A stretch of 64,000 nt of DNA. Origin: Combretum micranthum. Lineage: Eukaryota > Streptophyta > Magnoliopsida > Myrtales > Combretaceae. The notes under the pieces were generated by a model. That model ran no database searches, had not been told where the DNA came from, and saw nothing but the letters and a program-made list of their open reading frames with translations. This document shows positions 61,691 through 64,000 of the stretch, piece by piece (positions within the stretch are counted from its first letter, which is position 1; every line of letters starts with the position of its first letter). The translations under genes were made by a program, and so were the position numbers. Where the stretch lies: positions 124,001-188,000 of the forward strand of contig JAMXBD010002256.1 in NCBI GenBank assembly GCA_024138025.1, read 5' to 3'.

Positions 61691-62639
61691 CGACATGTAT
61701 ATACCTTTTTACCTTTGCTTCATATACACATACCCTTAGTTACTTATTTTTGAAGTCAAGCACTTCTAAATCTTTTTAAAAATACTTTTTGATCCTACTT
61801 CTAAATGAAAGAATAAAAAGTTGGTAAAATAGTAACGAAGGGACCAGCACTTTTTGAAAGATTACAGATTTTAGACGCTTAATTTCAAAGATGGAAATTA
61901 AGCTTCTATGAAGCAAGATTAAGAGAGCACATTTGCAATATAACAATAAAAAAAATCATTCGGAAGACTTTTCATGTCCACTCATGATAATTTTCCTAAT
62001 ATAATATGTTATAAGTTAAAATTTTATATATTTACCGTCACTAAATACTCAATATGTTATATCATGCCTACATATTTAATTTATTTCCCTCTCTTAACAT
62101 GTTTCTATTATTATTATTATTATTATTATTATAATAAAAGAAAACATAAAAAACTGAAACTGATGGATTGATTAACTATTTTTTTTGATTGATTTGCTAC
62201 TTTCTATTCGGTTTTATCGGTTTTTTTCTCATTCTAGTAAAATGGGTAAGCCTGCTACATAAAAATAATCACGATGTAGAAATTATACATATTGTTCTTC
62301 GTTAATTACATCAATTGTCATAGATAAATAGTAATCTAGCTCAGGCTCCTTTAAATTTTGGTAGATCATAAAAGTGATTGGGAATTTTTGTGATTACTCG
62401 AAAAGGCCAATATTTATTTTCCTCGTAAACAAGTTCTAAGGATGTTTATGTAATGTAAAGTATTCGGGCGATAATCAAGTGGGGTATTTCCATAATTTTA
62501 AAAGAAGATGATAACACTTTCAGGGAAGGAAAAAAAAAGATAGAAGATGATAACACTATGATAAGAATGATAGGATGATTACATAGAGACCGTTCAAAAA
62601 AATTTAAATTACGAAGCATTTATAATTCTATTTTATTTT
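61691..62639. other. Intergenic sequence with (TTA)n microsatellite
   Basis: A TTA repeat of about nine units lies at 62106-62133. The remainder is AT-rich with no gene. Confidence 0.5.
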
Positions 62640-62830
62640 GTATGTTTAAGGAACAGGCGAGTCAAGTCAAGTCGAAATGATATAGTACAATCTCGAACTT
62701 AAGTTTAATTTTGACCTAATCAAACTTAAAAGCTTAACTTAGATCAAATTTAAAATTTTAATCTCTTGAGCTAAAAATCAACTAGACTATTGTGAATCGA
62801 ATTTAATAAATATTAAATTAAATTCAAATA
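62640..62830. repeat. Fragment of the AACTCGAGTT-type dispersed family
   Basis: GAGTCAAGTCAAGTCGAAATGA, CTCGAACTTAAG and 'aaaagcttaacttagatcaa' resemble the interior of the repeats at 8541 and 11401, in decayed form. Confidence 0.35.
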
Positions 62831-62928
62831 GCTCGTAAATAGATTTTATTCATCACACCCGTAATCCCACCTTAGGCTGGTGGCTAAATACATTGTAAAT
62901 AAATATTGGAGTGGCCTTATAATTTGAA

Positions 62929-63345
62929 GGGTTAATTACAAAAACATGACCTGTGTTTTGACTAATTTGTAAATACATAACCTGTGTTATCTTTTTCGAT
63001 AAATATGTGACCCGAGTTTCGTTTAAAAGTGTCAAAATTATTAATAAATTTAGAATGACACGTGTTAATATTTTATTGGTCACAAAAATTAATTTTACAT
63101 TTTTTTCAATTTTCTAATTTTCAAAAAATAAATTTTAATATTTTATTTATTTAATTTTATTTATTACTATTTTTTATTACATTATTTTTTTAGACCAATA
63201 AGACTCTAACACATTTTTTCTAATAATAATTAATAACATTAACACTTTTTTATAAAATTCGGATCACCTAATTATCCAAAAAGATAACACAAGTCATGCG
63301 TTTGTAAATTACTCAAAACATGGATCATGTTTTTGTAATTAATCC
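62929..63345. mobile_element. Foldback MITE with ~100-base inverted arms, Mutator-type
   Basis: Starts GGGTTAATTACAAAAACATG and ends CATGTTTTTGTAATTAATCC. The arms stay alignable for about 100 bases (TTTGTAAATACATAACCTGTG / its inverse near 63290). It is flanked by the perfect 9-base duplication TAATTTGAA (62920-62928 and 63346-63354). No coding capacity. The long hairpin could yield small RNAs if transcribed (inference). Confidence 0.85.
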
Positions 63346-63354
63346 TAATTTGAA

Positions 63355-64000
63355 AAGGGCAAGGGTGCCTAGGAACAGTCACGTATTTAAACCGAAAGAG
63401 GCGAATATACATGATATATAATGATTGGGAACACCCAATCTTTAGTGAAAGCATAAGGCCGAAAGATGCTCAAAACTTTAGTGTTAAAAAGCTTGGAGAG
63501 TAATCAATATCAATGTAAACAAGCATGTGTCTGGTCCACCAGCACCCAAATTGAAAAAGGAAAAATAAAGCAGCGTTTGGCACCTTCTTTTTTTCTTTGT
63601 TCATACTTCTTAAATGTTTGACCAAAAGGAGGGAAAGAAACCATATTAGCATTTCCATTTCAAGTGCCTCTATAAACTCGATGAAGACATGGTGATGCAT
63701 TATTAACCTATTATGCAATAAGGATGGTAACTTTTCATGAATTCTCCTGATCCGATGAGATTCTTTTTACTCTGTGATAGTGTTTGGTTGCAAGAATTAG
63801 CCACGATAAGGTGGACTAGATACTACATTACAAGAAATATTGATAATACAAGAAATACTGGATAGTATAATTCTTTTATTATGTTTGGTATGCATGGTAC
63901 TAGACAGTACTTGACGAAATTTTTACTAAAAGATTTGACTTTTGTCTAATTCCAATATTTTTATAACATTAAATATAATGGACAAAAATTTTAAGTTTTG
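63355..64000. other. Intergenic sequence to the window edge
   Basis: From about 63780 (GTGTTTGGTTGCAAG, then TACATTACAAGAAATATTG) the sequence looks like the start of another transposon that runs out of the window; not identifiable. Open frames at 63272-63718 are unrecognised. Confidence 0.35.

Overview
This is an AT-rich plant nuclear window, from a flowering plant and probably a eudicot. The evidence is intron-containing genes with GT-AG junctions, a chloroplast-targeted land-plant Clp accessory protein, a DUF3475/DUF668 protein, and many plant-type transposons (hAT, CACTA, Mutator-type and hAT-type MITEs, solo LTRs, a TRIM, a retroposon). I cannot name the genus from sequence alone.

Only two host genes can be supported. 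At 2847-6791 (+) a six-exon gene encodes a 245-residue CLPT1/CLPT2-like protein that associates with the plastid Clp protease core. At 56383-57879 (+) an intronless gene encodes a DUF3475/DUF668 protein of the PSK-SIMULATOR type. Its reading frame is broken three times by apparent single-base deletions, so it is either a recent pseudogene or a gene with uncorrected consensus errors.

The ~49 kb between and around them is transposon-derived. A decayed hAT transposase gene (minus strand) fills 0.2-2.0 kb. From 2 to 20 kb there is diverged intergenic DNA carrying small MITEs, several with visible target-site duplications. A 6.6 kb CACTA (En/Spm) element lies at 20.3-26.9 kb, with a recognisable TNP2-type transposase pseudogene, a second acidic then P/Q/S-rich gene and subterminal GAGGCG-type repeats. 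Its 3' half plus flank is duplicated head-to-tail (24064-27330 and 27368-30632) across a 37-bp filler. From 31 to 55 kb there are LTR-like blocks (35.97-38.7 kb minus; 41.97-43.55 kb plus), a ~140-bp tandem repeat split by a retroposon (44.46-45.69 kb), a ~900-bp hAT-like element (46.5-47.4 kb), a nested hAT insertion with perfect 8-bp target-site duplications (48.2-49.0 kb) and a TRIM remnant (50.67 kb). After the DUF668 gene there are more MITEs, a possible solo LTR nested in another repeat (60.25-61.14 kb), and a foldback MITE with a perfect 9-bp duplication (62.93-63.35 kb).

No bacterial-type system, CRISPR array, rRNA or convincing tRNA is present. I did not find a clear undescribed system. 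The points most worth checking are the CACTA half-duplication, the series of TAG stops in its second gene that look like CAG-to-TAG decay, a possible spliced mini-ORF in an LTR-like block, and the triple frameshift in the DUF668 gene.
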